From the NCBI GenBank assembly GCA_030699055.1, contig JAUYKX010000032.1, positions 1 through 6,063 of the forward strand: a DNA stretch of 6,063 bases, written 5' to 3'. The stretch comes from Candidatus Nanopelagicales bacterium. Lineage in GTDB: Bacteria > Actinomycetota > Actinomycetes > S36-B12 > UBA10799. The notes under the pieces are model-generated. The model made no database searches, was not told the origin of the DNA, and saw only the letters and a list, made by a program, of their open reading frames with translations. Every line of letters begins with the position of its first letter. Position 1 is the first letter of the stretch. Shown in pieces: positions 1-6,063 of the stretch. Made by a program: the position numbers and the translations under genes.

Positions 1-616
1 CGGAGCAGCCGGGATCGCCCTTTTCGCTGTCGACCGGAACTCCCCTGGCTTCCGGGTCACCGGCAAGCTCGCCAAGATGGGCTGGCAATGCAGCGATACC
101 GCGGAATTGGCCTTTGTCGACTGCCGAGTTCCGGACGCCGCACTGTTAACCCCCAAAGCCGGGGGTGGCTTCGCCTCTCTGGCTCGACACTTCGCCACCG
201 AGCGACTCTCCCTGGCCACGCTCGGATACGCCACCGCTGCCCGTTGCTGGGATCTGACCGTCGAGTGGGCTCGTGAGCGCCAGACCTTCGGCAGGCCGCT
301 GATTGCGCGCCAGGTGATCCGACATGACCTGGTCGAGATGTTTAGACAAATCGAAGTCGCTCGCAGCTACACGCGCGCCATTGCCGCGAAGATCGACAGT
401 GGTGAGTCCGCGATGCTGGACGCGGTCCTGGCGAAGAACACCGCCGTTGCCGCCGCCGAGTTCGTCGTGGACCGCGCCGTGCAGATCTTCGGAGGTGCGG
501 GATACATGCGCGGCACTGAGGTCGAGCGTCACTATCGGGACGCGCGAATCCTCGGCATCGGAGGCGGGGCGACGGAAGTCATGACCGACCTGGCCGCCAA
601 GCTGCTGGCCCTGTAG
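1..616 (+). CDS. Acyl-CoA dehydrogenase (FadE-like), C-terminal part, 5' end outside window
   Basis: Flavoenzyme that introduces the alpha-beta double bond into an acyl-CoA and passes electrons to ETF. The reading frame is open from base 2 to the TAG at 614-616, giving 205 visible residues of a family usually about 380-400 long, so roughly the first half is missing. The start is not in the window. Visible residues 1-45 are the end of the middle beta domain (PGF, KLAKMGW, then a VP). The rest is the C-terminal helical domain, with RERQTFG at 91-97 and the signature QIFGGAGY at 161-168 followed by ERHYRDA. The glutamate of medium-chain enzymes (YEGT) is replaced by glycine (G188 in IGGGATE). 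E67 in TERLSLA aligns by eye with the catalytic glutamate of isovaleryl- and long-chain-CoA dehydrogenases, so the enzyme is probably active. Substrate cannot be told. It converges on the polyprenyl synthase gene with a 7-bp gap. Confidence 0.95.
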   Translation, partial: GAAGIALFAVDRNSPGFRVTGKLAKMGWQCSDTAELAFVDCRVPDAALLTPKAGGGFASLARHFATERLSLATLGYATAARCWDLTVEWARERQTFGRPLIARQVIRHDLVEMFRQIEVARSYTRAIAAKIDSGESAMLDAVLAKNTAVAAAEFVVDRAVQIFGGAGYMRGTEVERHYRDARILGIGGGATEVMTDLAAKLLAL

Positions 617-623
617 CCGTAAT

Positions 624-1616
624 TCAGCCACTCCTGGTGACCACGTAATCGCACAAATCGACCAGCGCCTGCCGCACGGGTCCGGAAGGAAGCGGTTCCA
701 GCGTCCGGCGAGCGTCGTCGGCCCATCCGCGAGCGATGTCACGCGCTTGTGCCACCGCCGCGTGGGCGCGAAGTAGTTCCAAGGCCTCAGCGTGTTCTTC
801 GTCGTCGGGAATCGGACGGGACAGCAACTCCCGCAAACGTGCGTCGCCAGGCTGATCCGACCTGAGCACCAGCAAGGCGGGCATGGTCAAGACACCCTCA
901 CGCAGGTCAGTGCCGGGAGTCTTGCCCGTGACGCCAGGCTGGTCGCCAATGTCGACCAGGTCATCGGCGAGTTGGAACGCCACTCCGATCTGCTCCCCGA
1001 AACTCTCCATCGTCGAGATCACTTCTGGGTTGCAGCCGCCGAACATTGCCCCGAAACGGCCCGCCGTAGCGATGAGTGATCCGGTCTTGTCGGCCAGCAC
1101 ATCGAGGTGATGCTCGACCGGATCTTCCCCGTCTGCGGAACCGATTGTTTCCCGAATCTGACCCGTGACCAGCCGTTGGAAAGTCCTCGCTTGTATCCGT
1201 ACTGCTTCCGGCCCCAGCCCGGCTACCAGGTCCGAAGCTCGGGCGAAAAGGTAATCGCCCGCCAGAATGGCCACCGAGTTGTCCCAGCGGGCATTGGCCG
1301 AATCGGTACCCCTCCGCCGCGTTGCCTCGTCCATCACATCGTCGTGATAGAGGGTCGCCAGATGAGTCAATTCGACGACCACGGCGGCGATCGATACCTC
1401 CGGGGCGTCCGGCTGGCCCAGATACGCCGCCAGGACCGTCAGCAAAGGGCGAAAACGCTTTCCACCGGCATCAGCCAGGTGCCGGGCCGCGGCAGTGACG
1501 AACTCGTCCTCACCCTGCACGGCATCGCGCAGCAACTCCTCCACCAGATCGAGTTGCCGAGAAACTTCCTCTCTCAGCAAGCTGTCCCTGATACCAGTGC
1601 CGGCTCGTGACGTCAC
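624..1616 (-). CDS. Long-chain trans-polyprenyl diphosphate synthase (GrcC/HepT/IspB-like)
   Basis: Cytosolic, all-helical, Mg-dependent prenyltransferase that extends an allylic diphosphate with isopentenyl diphosphate. At 330 residues it has the usual family length. Motifs in order are GGKRFRP (51-57, IPP and diphosphate binding), the first aspartate-rich motif DDVMD (92-96), DKTGS (176-180), FQLADDLVD with the second motif DDLVD (218-222), and GKTPGTDLREG (231-241). The residues five and four before the first motif are A87 and T88, with no bulky aromatic, as in long-chain enzymes. This and its place behind nuoN suggest it makes the menaquinone side chain; exact length is unknown. Start is GTG at 1616-1614; an in-frame TAA four codons upstream (1628-1626) excludes anything earlier. 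The best Shine-Dalgarno match (AAGG, 1632-1629) is 12 nt away, which is poor. A TTG at 1580-1578 (residue 13) preceded by AGGGA is a less likely alternative. Stop is TGA at 626-624. Confidence 0.95.
   Translation of the reverse strand: MTSRAGTGIRDSLLREEVSRQLDLVEELLRDAVQGEDEFVTAAARHLADAGGKRFRPLLTVLAAYLGQPDAPEVSIAAVVVELTHLATLYHDDVMDEATRRRGTDSANARWDNSVAILAGDYLFARASDLVAGLGPEAVRIQARTFQRLVTGQIRETIGSADGEDPVEHHLDVLADKTGSLIATAGRFGAMFGGCNPEVISTMESFGEQIGVAFQLADDLVDIGDQPGVTGKTPGTDLREGVLTMPALLVLRSDQPGDARLRELLSRPIPDDEEHAEALELLRAHAAVAQARDIARGWADDARRTLEPLPSGPVRQALVDLCDYVVTRSG
1607..1616. repeat. Perfect 10-bp palindrome GTGACGTCAC covering the synthase start codon
   Basis: The GTG start codon of the polyprenyl synthase is the first three bases of this palindrome as read on the - strand. 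A dimeric regulator could bind here, but part of the palindrome encodes the first residues, no second copy was noticed in the window, and a 10-bp palindrome can arise by chance. Confidence 0.3.
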
Positions 1617-1704
1617 AGCGCGACGTTACCTTGCCGCGCAGCTCCGTTTCGCATCCGTTGGGCGCGACGTATCGCGGGTCACCAGCCGCCAACCGGCGGT
1701 GGGC
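1617..1704. other. Intercistronic gap nuoN to polyprenyl synthase, rich in small repeats
   Basis: This 88-bp stretch is the only sizeable non-coding DNA in the window. It holds two small inverted repeats just after nuoN, a 9-bp direct repeat GCGCGACGT (1618-1626 and 1662-1670), and a second direct repeat TCCGTT (1643-1648 and 1654-1659, 11 bp apart, about one helical turn). I see no convincing -35/-10 pair on the - strand and no T-run after either hairpin, so neither a promoter nor a classical Rho-independent terminator is supported. Read-through from nuoN is therefore the simplest assumption for expression of the synthase. Confidence 0.6.
1663..1699 (-). other. Two tandem potential RNA hairpins just downstream of nuoN
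   Basis: In the nuoN transcript, 5 nt after the stop codon, CCGCC-GGUU-GGCGG (1699-1686) can form a 5-bp GC stem with a 4-nt loop. Nine nt later CGCGA-UACG-UCGCG (1676-1663) can form another 5-bp stem, with a UNCG-type loop closed by A-U. Neither is followed by a U-tract. They could slow or protect RNA ends or attenuate transcription into the synthase gene, or be chance products of CG-rich sequence. The stems are read directly; the role is inference. Confidence 0.3.
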
Positions 1705-3261
1705 TTACCGAATGAATATCGACGCCTGCTCGGCAAGCTGAATGAACGGCTGAGGCAGGATCCCCACCAGCACGGTCAGCACCACTCCCGCGCCGATGAC
1801 TGAACCAGTGAAGGCGCTCGGGACCATAACCTCAGGCCCGTCCGGGGACGGATCCGTGAAGAACATCAGCACGATCACGCGAAGGTAGAAGAAGGCGGCA
1901 ATCGCGCTGGCGACCGCGGCCACGACCACGACCGGAGCCGCATCGCCCTGGATGCCAGCGTTGAACACCGCGAACTTTCCGATGAAGCCCGCGGTCAGGG
2001 GAATCCCGGCAAAACTCAACAGGAACAGCGCATATGCCGCTGCCAACCAGGGCGCCCGCTTCCCCAGCCCAGCCCAAGACGACAGGTGGGTGGCCTCTCC
2101 ACCCGAGTCGCGGACCAGGGTGACCACGGCAAATCCGCCCAGGGTCGCGGCGGCGTAGGCCAGAAGGTAGATCATGGCTCCCGACAGGCCGCTCTGATCC
2201 GTGGCCAGAACCGCGATCAGCAGGAAGCCGGCGTGGGTGATGGATGAGTACGCCAGCATCCGCTTCATGTCGGTCTGGGTCAGAGCGAAGATCGCCCCGA
2301 CCAGCATCGTCAAGATTGCGATCACCCAGAACATCGGTCGCCAATCCCAACGAAGACCGCCCAGCGCGACGTACATGAATCTGAACAGGGCCCCGAAAGC
2401 GGCGATCTTCACGACGACGGCCATGAATGCGGTGATGGGAGTCGGGGAGCCCTGGTAAACGTCCGGAGCCCATTGGTGGAACGGAACGGCGGCAACCTTG
2501 AACAGCAGGCCGATCGCCACCAGCACCATTCCCGCGATCAGTAGCCCGTTCGGAGCGGCCTGGCCGGCCATCGCCTCCGCGATCCCCGCATATTCAACGG
2601 TCCCCGCGAAGCCGTAGAGCATGGCCGCGCCATACAGGAGAATCGCAGAACTGAATGCGCCAAGCAGGAAGTACTTCATCGCTGCTTCCTGGCTCAGCAG
2701 TCGCCGCCGCCGAGCCAATCCGGCGAACAGGTACAACGGCAGCGACATGACCTCCAGGGCGATGAACAACATCAGCAAATCGTTGGCGATGACGAATAGC
2801 AGCATTCCGCCGACGCAGAAGAGATAAAGCGGCCAGATCTCGGTCTGCGACCAACCCTTGCGCGAGAACTGCCTTTCGTCTTCGGTCCCCGGCAGGGCAC
2901 TGGCCCGCGCCGTGAAGGCGTCCCCGGCCGGGTCTACCGACCGCTCACCAATCAGAAACGCAGCCACGATGGAGGTCAACAGGACCAGCCCCTGGAAGAC
3001 CAACCCCGGACCGTCGACAGCAACCGCCCCCTCGGCAGCCAACTGACTTGTCCCGGCCAGTCTGACCGTCCACCAGAAAGCCGCGACCAAGGCCACGAAC
3101 ACCAGGAACACCTGGGTTGGGCGCCGGGCCTTAAGGGGCAGGAATGCCTCGACCAACACCGAGACCACCGCCATACCGAGCACGATGATCACGGGTCCCA
3201 ACTGCCGGTAGTCGACCGTGGGAGCCGAAATCGTGACGGCGGAAAGCAATCCGGTCATCAT
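1705..3261 (-). CDS. nuoN: NADH-quinone oxidoreductase subunit N (complex I antiporter-like subunit)
   Basis: Integral membrane proton-pumping subunit of respiratory complex I, nearest the quinone module. The 518 residues form an MrpA/D-type multi-helix protein with about 14 membrane segments. Channel residues seen, with the E. coli NuoN equivalents I infer by motif, are E170 in LFIALEVMSLPL (E133), K255 in GLLFKVAAVPFH (K217), K285 in VVVKIAAFG (K247) and K429 in GFIGKF (K395). PFHQWAPDVYQGSPTP and DMKRMLAYSSITHAG are diagnostic of NuoN. A hydrophilic loop at about 106-140 makes it longer than the E. coli protein (485); this is usual in actinobacteria. The start is a double ATG (3261-3259 and 3258-3256). 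The first overlaps the nuoM stop as ATGA; the second has better ribosome-site spacing, so the true protein may be 517 residues. Stop is TAA at 1707-1705. Translational coupling to nuoM is likely. Confidence 0.98.
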   Translation of the reverse strand: MMTGLLSAVTISAPTVDYRQLGPVIIVLGMAVVSVLVEAFLPLKARRPTQVFLVFVALVAAFWWTVRLAGTSQLAAEGAVAVDGPGLVFQGLVLLTSIVAAFLIGERSVDPAGDAFTARASALPGTEDERQFSRKGWSQTEIWPLYLFCVGGMLLFVIANDLLMLFIALEVMSLPLYLFAGLARRRRLLSQEAAMKYFLLGAFSSAILLYGAAMLYGFAGTVEYAGIAEAMAGQAAPNGLLIAGMVLVAIGLLFKVAAVPFHQWAPDVYQGSPTPITAFMAVVVKIAAFGALFRFMYVALGGLRWDWRPMFWVIAILTMLVGAIFALTQTDMKRMLAYSSITHAGFLLIAVLATDQSGLSGAMIYLLAYAAATLGGFAVVTLVRDSGGEATHLSSWAGLGKRAPWLAAAYALFLLSFAGIPLTAGFIGKFAVFNAGIQGDAAPVVVVAAVASAIAAFFYLRVIVLMFFTDPSPDGPEVMVPSAFTGSVIGAGVVLTVLVGILPQPFIQLAEQASIFIR

Positions 3262-4802
3262 CGGCCCCCTTCAGCCGAGACCGGGGCGGCGACTGTCGGC
3301 GGTGGATCGCTCGCACCCACCGAGGTCATGGTCCGCTCCACCGCCGGGTTGATCACACCGAGGGCAACCTGCGGGAACACACCCAACCCGATGATCAATA
3401 CGAACAGCGGAGCGACCGCCACCACCTCCCGGGCCTTCAGATCGCTCATGCTCCGACAGCTGTCGATCACGGGTCCGGTCATCGTCCGTTGATACAGCCA
3501 GAGGATGTACAGCGCGGCCAACACGATTCCCAGCGTGGCCAGAATGGCCGCGACCTGATAGCGCTCGAAAGTTCCGACGAGGACGAGAAACTCGCTGACG
3601 AAGCTGCTCATCCCGGGTAACGCGAGCGAGGACAGGCCCGCCACCAGGAAGAAGCCGGCGAGCAATGGGGCCACGCGACCGACGCCGCCGAAATCGCTGA
3701 TCAGACTCGAACCCCGCCGGGTCATCAGGAACGCCGCCACCAGGAACAAGGCCGCCGTCGAGAAACCGTGATTGACCATGTAGAAGGCGGACCCAGCCTG
3801 CGCCTGCGAGGTCATCGCGAAGATTCCGAGGGCGATGAAGCCGAAGTGGGACAGCGAGGTGTAGGCGATCAAACGCTTGATGTCCGTCTGCCCGATGGCC
3901 AATAGCGCCCCGTAGAGAATTCCCACCACGCACATCACCAGGATCACGGGCGTGTAGTACTGGGAGGCTGCCGGGAAAAGCGGCAGGCAGTAGCGCAGCA
4001 TCCCGAAGGTTCCGACCTTGTCCAGCACCCCGATGAGCAATATGGCGCTGCTGGGTGGGGCCTCGGCGGCGGCATCAGGCAGCCAGGTGTGAAATGGCCA
4101 CAGAGGAGCCTTGATCGCGAAGGCGATGAAGAACCCCAGGAACAGGAACTTTTGGGTCCCCGGATCGATGTTCAGCTGGGTCAGCACCTCGAAGTTGAAC
4201 GTGCCCTCACCCAGTTCTCGGCCCGACACCACGTAGAGCCCGATCAGGGCCGCGAGCATCAGCAACCCACCCAGCAGGCTGTACAGCAAGAACTTGATAG
4301 CGGCATAGGACCGCTGAGCGCCGCCGTACCGTCCAATCAGGAAGTACATCGGGACAAGCATGGCCTCGAAGAACACGTAGAAAAGAAACACGTCCAGAGC
4401 CGCGAATACGCCGATCATCAGGGTCTCGAGTACCAGCATCCAGGCGAAATAGGCCTTGACGGACCCTCGGGCCGAATCAGCGTCGTTCCAGCCGCCGATG
4501 ATCACCAAGGGCACCAGGATCGCACTGAGCGCAATCAGAACCAGGCTGATCCCGTCGACGCCGAGAGCATAGGAAATCCCGAAGGACTTGATCCATTCAT
4601 GTTGCTCGGTGAACTGGAAGGTTTCCGCGGAGTCGGGGTTGAACTGAAGGGCGAGCGCCACGACCAGGCCCAGCGCCACCAAGCTGAACAACAGTGCCAC
4701 GATCTTGGCTGCCTGGGCGGCCCCTTTTGGTAGCAGCATCAACACCACGGCCCCGACCAACGGGACGGCACCGATCACGGTCAGCCACGGGAAAGAAGTC
4801 AT
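3258..4802 (-). CDS. nuoM: NADH-quinone oxidoreductase subunit M (complex I antiporter-like subunit)
   Basis: Central proton-pumping membrane subunit of complex I, between NuoL and NuoN. At 514 residues it is the usual length (E. coli about 509), with about 14 hydrophobic helices. Residues matching the known channel, E. coli numbers inferred by motif, are E146 in FFEAMLVPMYF (E144), K231 in AFAIKAPLWPFHTWLPDA (K234), K262 in LDKVGTFGMLR (K265), H319 in SLSHFGF, and E404 in FVSEFLVLVG (E407). GVDGISL (81-87) and QTDIKRLIAYTSLSH (305-319) are typical. ATG at 4802-4800 is supported by the family-like N-terminus MTSFPWLTVIGAVPL and by an in-frame TGA seven codons upstream without another start between. 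The nearest ribosome site, GAGG at 4819-4816, is 13 nt away and weak, so coupling to nuoL translation 7 bp upstream may matter. The TGA stop overlaps the nuoN start. The last 20 residues are soluble, rich in Pro and Ala. Confidence 0.98.
   Translation of the reverse strand: MTSFPWLTVIGAVPLVGAVVLMLLPKGAAQAAKIVALLFSLVALGLVVALALQFNPDSAETFQFTEQHEWIKSFGISYALGVDGISLVLIALSAILVPLVIIGGWNDADSARGSVKAYFAWMLVLETLMIGVFAALDVFLFYVFFEAMLVPMYFLIGRYGGAQRSYAAIKFLLYSLLGGLLMLAALIGLYVVSGRELGEGTFNFEVLTQLNIDPGTQKFLFLGFFIAFAIKAPLWPFHTWLPDAAAEAPPSSAILLIGVLDKVGTFGMLRYCLPLFPAASQYYTPVILVMCVVGILYGALLAIGQTDIKRLIAYTSLSHFGFIALGIFAMTSQAQAGSAFYMVNHGFSTAALFLVAAFLMTRRGSSLISDFGGVGRVAPLLAGFFLVAGLSSLALPGMSSFVSEFLVLVGTFERYQVAAILATLGIVLAALYILWLYQRTMTGPVIDSCRSMSDLKAREVVAVAPLFVLIIGLGVFPQVALGVINPAVERTMTSVGASDPPPTVAAPVSAEGGR
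3265..3272 (-). promoter_or_regulatory. Ribosome binding site of nuoN
   Basis: The - strand reads GAAGGGGG here, inside the last codons of nuoM, then CCG and two ATG codons in a row. Spacing is 3 nt to the first ATG and 6 nt to the second, which favours the second ATG as the main start. This is the strongest Shine-Dalgarno match among the three gene starts in the window. Confidence 0.65.
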
Positions 4803-4809
4803 CGCGACA

Positions 4810-6063
4810 TCACATCCTCACCAGTAGCACGACTGCGATCAAGATGGCCGAGCCTCCGATCATCGTCAGGGCATAGGAACGCACAAATCCGGTCTGCCAG
4901 CGGCGTAGCCTGCTCGAGGTTCCACCGAGCAGGGCGGCCAGCCCGTTGACCACACCGTCAATACCCCGGTTGTCGGAAAACACCAACAGGCGGGTCAGCC
5001 ACTGCCCGGGACGAACCAACACCACATCGTTGAATGCGTCTCCGTAGAGATTCTTGCGAGCGGCCACCGTCAAAGGCGTCACATGCTGAGGTGGCGACAG
5101 CGGCACATCTCGCCGGTACTGCAGGTACGCGGCAACCGCTCCGATGACCACCAACACCAAAGTCGCCACCTCGATGATGTGGACGTTGATCGGCAACTCG
5201 GCCTCGGCATATCCGGTCACCGGGGTCAACCAGCCGACAATCGCATCCTGATACGCGAGGACCGCACCGGCCCCGAAGGCCAGCAGCGCCAACACAATCA
5301 TCGGAATGAGCATGGACGGGGTCGCTTCCCGCGGATGTTCGTTGTCCTTCGTCCACCGGGCTCGACCCATGAAAGTCATGGTCCAGATCCGGGTCATGTA
5401 GAACGCAGTCAACAACGCACCGAAGAGCGCAGCCAAGCCAGGTAACCACCCGACGCCGAAAGCAACCTGAATGATCTTGTCCTTCGAGAAAAAGCCCGAG
5501 AATGGCGGCACACCCATGATCGAGAGCCAAGCGGAGGAGAACGTGATCCAGGTGACCACCATCACCGTGCGCAGGGCGCCGAACCGGCGCATGTTCAGCT
5601 GTTCGTGCATCCCCTCCATCACGGCACCGGCGCCGAGGAACAGATCCGCCTTGAAGAAGCCGTGCATCAACAGATGGAAGATGGCGAACACGTAACCGAT
5701 GGGGCCGAGACCGGCAGCGAGAATCATGTAGCCGATCTGACTCATGGTCGAGCCGGCGAGCGCTTTCTTTATGTCGTCCTTCGCGCATCCGATGATCGCT
5801 CCGGCAAGCAGGGTCAGCCCGCCGACGATCCAGACGGCAGTTCGCGCGTCCGCAGACAGGTCGAAGATGAAATTGCTCCGCACGATCAGGTAGACACCGG
5901 CCGTGACCATGGTTGCCGCGTGGATCAGGGCCGAAACCGGAGTCGGGCCCTCCATGGCATCGAGCAACCACGACTGCAGCGGCAGCTGAGCCGACTTTCC
6001 GCACGCCGCCAGCAGCAACAACAAACCAATCCAGGTGACGACCGATCCAGAGGCTTCCGATGC
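4810..6063 (-). CDS. nuoL: NADH-quinone oxidoreductase subunit L (complex I distal antiporter-like subunit), C-terminal part
   Basis: Most distal proton-pumping subunit of complex I. The frame is open to the right edge of the window, giving 417 visible residues; NuoL is about 610-640 long, so roughly the first 200 are missing and no start is visible (the TTG at 6024 is internal). Channel motifs, numbered from the first visible residue with E. coli equivalents inferred, are K23 in [19 protein letters not shown] (K229), H48 in [14 protein letters not shown] (H254), [19 protein letters not shown] at about 95-113, K138 in [10 protein letters not shown] (K342) and K194 in FSKDKII (K399). Residues about 335-395 ([23 protein letters not shown]) match the long lateral helix that runs along NuoM and NuoN, followed by the last membrane helix. 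Unusual is D140, an acidic residue two positions after K138 inside the membrane. Stop is TGA at 4812-4810, 7 bp before nuoM. Confidence 0.97.
   Translation of the reverse strand, partial: ASEASGSVVTWIGLLLLLAACGKSAQLPLQSWLLDAMEGPTPVSALIHAATMVTAGVYLIVRSNFIFDLSADARTAVWIVGGLTLLAGAIIGCAKDDIKKALAGSTMSQIGYMILAAGLGPIGYVFAIFHLLMHGFFKADLFLGAGAVMEGMHEQLNMRRFGALRTVMVVTWITFSSAWLSIMGVPPFSGFFSKDKIIQVAFGVGWLPGLAALFGALLTAFYMTRIWTMTFMGRARWTKDNEHPREATPSMLIPMIVLALLAFGAGAVLAYQDAIVGWLTPVTGYAEAELPINVHIIEVATLVLVVIGAVAAYLQYRRDVPLSPPQHVTPLTVAARKNLYGDAFNDVVLVRPGQWLTRLLVFSDNRGIDGVVNGLAALLGGTSSRLRRWQTGFVRSYALTMIGGSAILIAVVLLVRM

Noticed and set aside
146..742. 198-residue - strand frame across the convergent gene ends
   Set aside because: It is antisense to the acyl-CoA dehydrogenase and out of frame with the synthase, both of which have clear motifs. 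No domain is recognisable.
1686..1699. Rho-independent terminator after nuoN
   Set aside because: The stem is only 5 bp and no T-run follows on the - strand. It is kept only as a possible RNA hairpin.
1617..1704. Sigma-70 type promoter for the polyprenyl synthase
   Set aside because: The best candidates (TTGGCG and GATACG on the - strand) are only about 13 bp apart, too short for a normal spacer.
1832..2473. 213-residue open frame on the - strand in another frame of nuoN (and a similar one at 3271-3933 in nuoM)
   Set aside because: Low-complexity Arg/Gly/Pro composition, no family motif, fully inside well-supported genes. No sign that it marks a frameshift, since nuoN and nuoM are intact end to end.
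4089..4733. 214-residue open frame on the + strand, antisense to nuoM
   Set aside because: It is hydrophilic and rich in Gln, Glu, His and Arg, as expected when codons for hydrophobic membrane residues are read on the opposite strand. It lies entirely inside a clear nuoM with no recognisable motif.
4958..6004. 348-residue open frame on the - strand in another frame of nuoL
   Set aside because: Arg-, Gly- and Asp-rich out-of-frame reading of a GC-rich gene. The nuoL frame carries all family motifs over the same stretch.
6022..6063. TTG at 6024-6022 as the start of a short 404-residue nuoL
   Set aside because: The frame stays open upstream to the window edge and the residues there ([10 protein letters not shown]) continue a membrane helix, so the gene is merely cut by the window.
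1..6063. Mobile elements, CRISPR arrays, tRNA/rRNA genes, defence or toxin-antitoxin genes
   Set aside because: None seen by reading. Apart from the 88-bp gap and two 7-bp gaps, the window is filled by five recognisable metabolic genes.

Overview
The window is ordinary respiratory-metabolism DNA from a GC-rich bacterium, most likely an actinobacterium. The lineage call rests on three things: the NuoL, NuoM and NuoN proteins read like those of mycobacteria and their relatives (for example the long hydrophilic loop in NuoN and the NuoL C-terminal helix sequence), third codon positions are strongly GC-biased, and GTG is used as a start. Genus cannot be fixed from the sequence alone.

Layout. At the left, on the + strand, lies the 3' two-fifths or so of an acyl-CoA dehydrogenase gene (to 616). 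Everything from 624 to the right edge is on the - strand. Read in the direction of transcription (right to left) it is: the C-terminal two thirds of nuoL (6063-4810, 5' end outside the window), complete nuoM (4802-3258), complete nuoN (3261-1705), an 88-bp gap, then a complete long-chain polyprenyl diphosphate synthase gene (1616-624). nuoL and nuoM are separated by 7 bp, and nuoM and nuoN overlap by 4 bp (ATGA). They are almost certainly co-transcribed as the tail of a nuoA-N operon. The synthase gene is in the same direction and probably belongs to or follows the operon. It ends 7 bp from the convergent acyl-CoA dehydrogenase stop, with no recognisable terminator between them.

How the genes fit together. 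NuoL, NuoM and NuoN are the three antiporter-like, proton-pumping membrane subunits of NADH:quinone oxidoreductase (complex I), and all the key channel lysine and glutamate residues that can be checked are present. The polyprenyl synthase probably makes the isoprenoid tail of menaquinone, the electron acceptor of complex I in such bacteria, so pump and quinone-tail enzyme are plausibly expressed together. The acyl-CoA dehydrogenase feeds electrons to the quinone pool by a different route (via ETF), but it is transcribed toward the others and is probably a separate unit.

I found no mobile element, CRISPR array, tRNA or rRNA gene, and no sign of an undescribed system. The points most worth checking are an aspartate beside the NuoL channel lysine, the relocated catalytic glutamate of the acyl-CoA dehydrogenase, and a cluster of small inverted and direct repeats between nuoN and the synthase gene.
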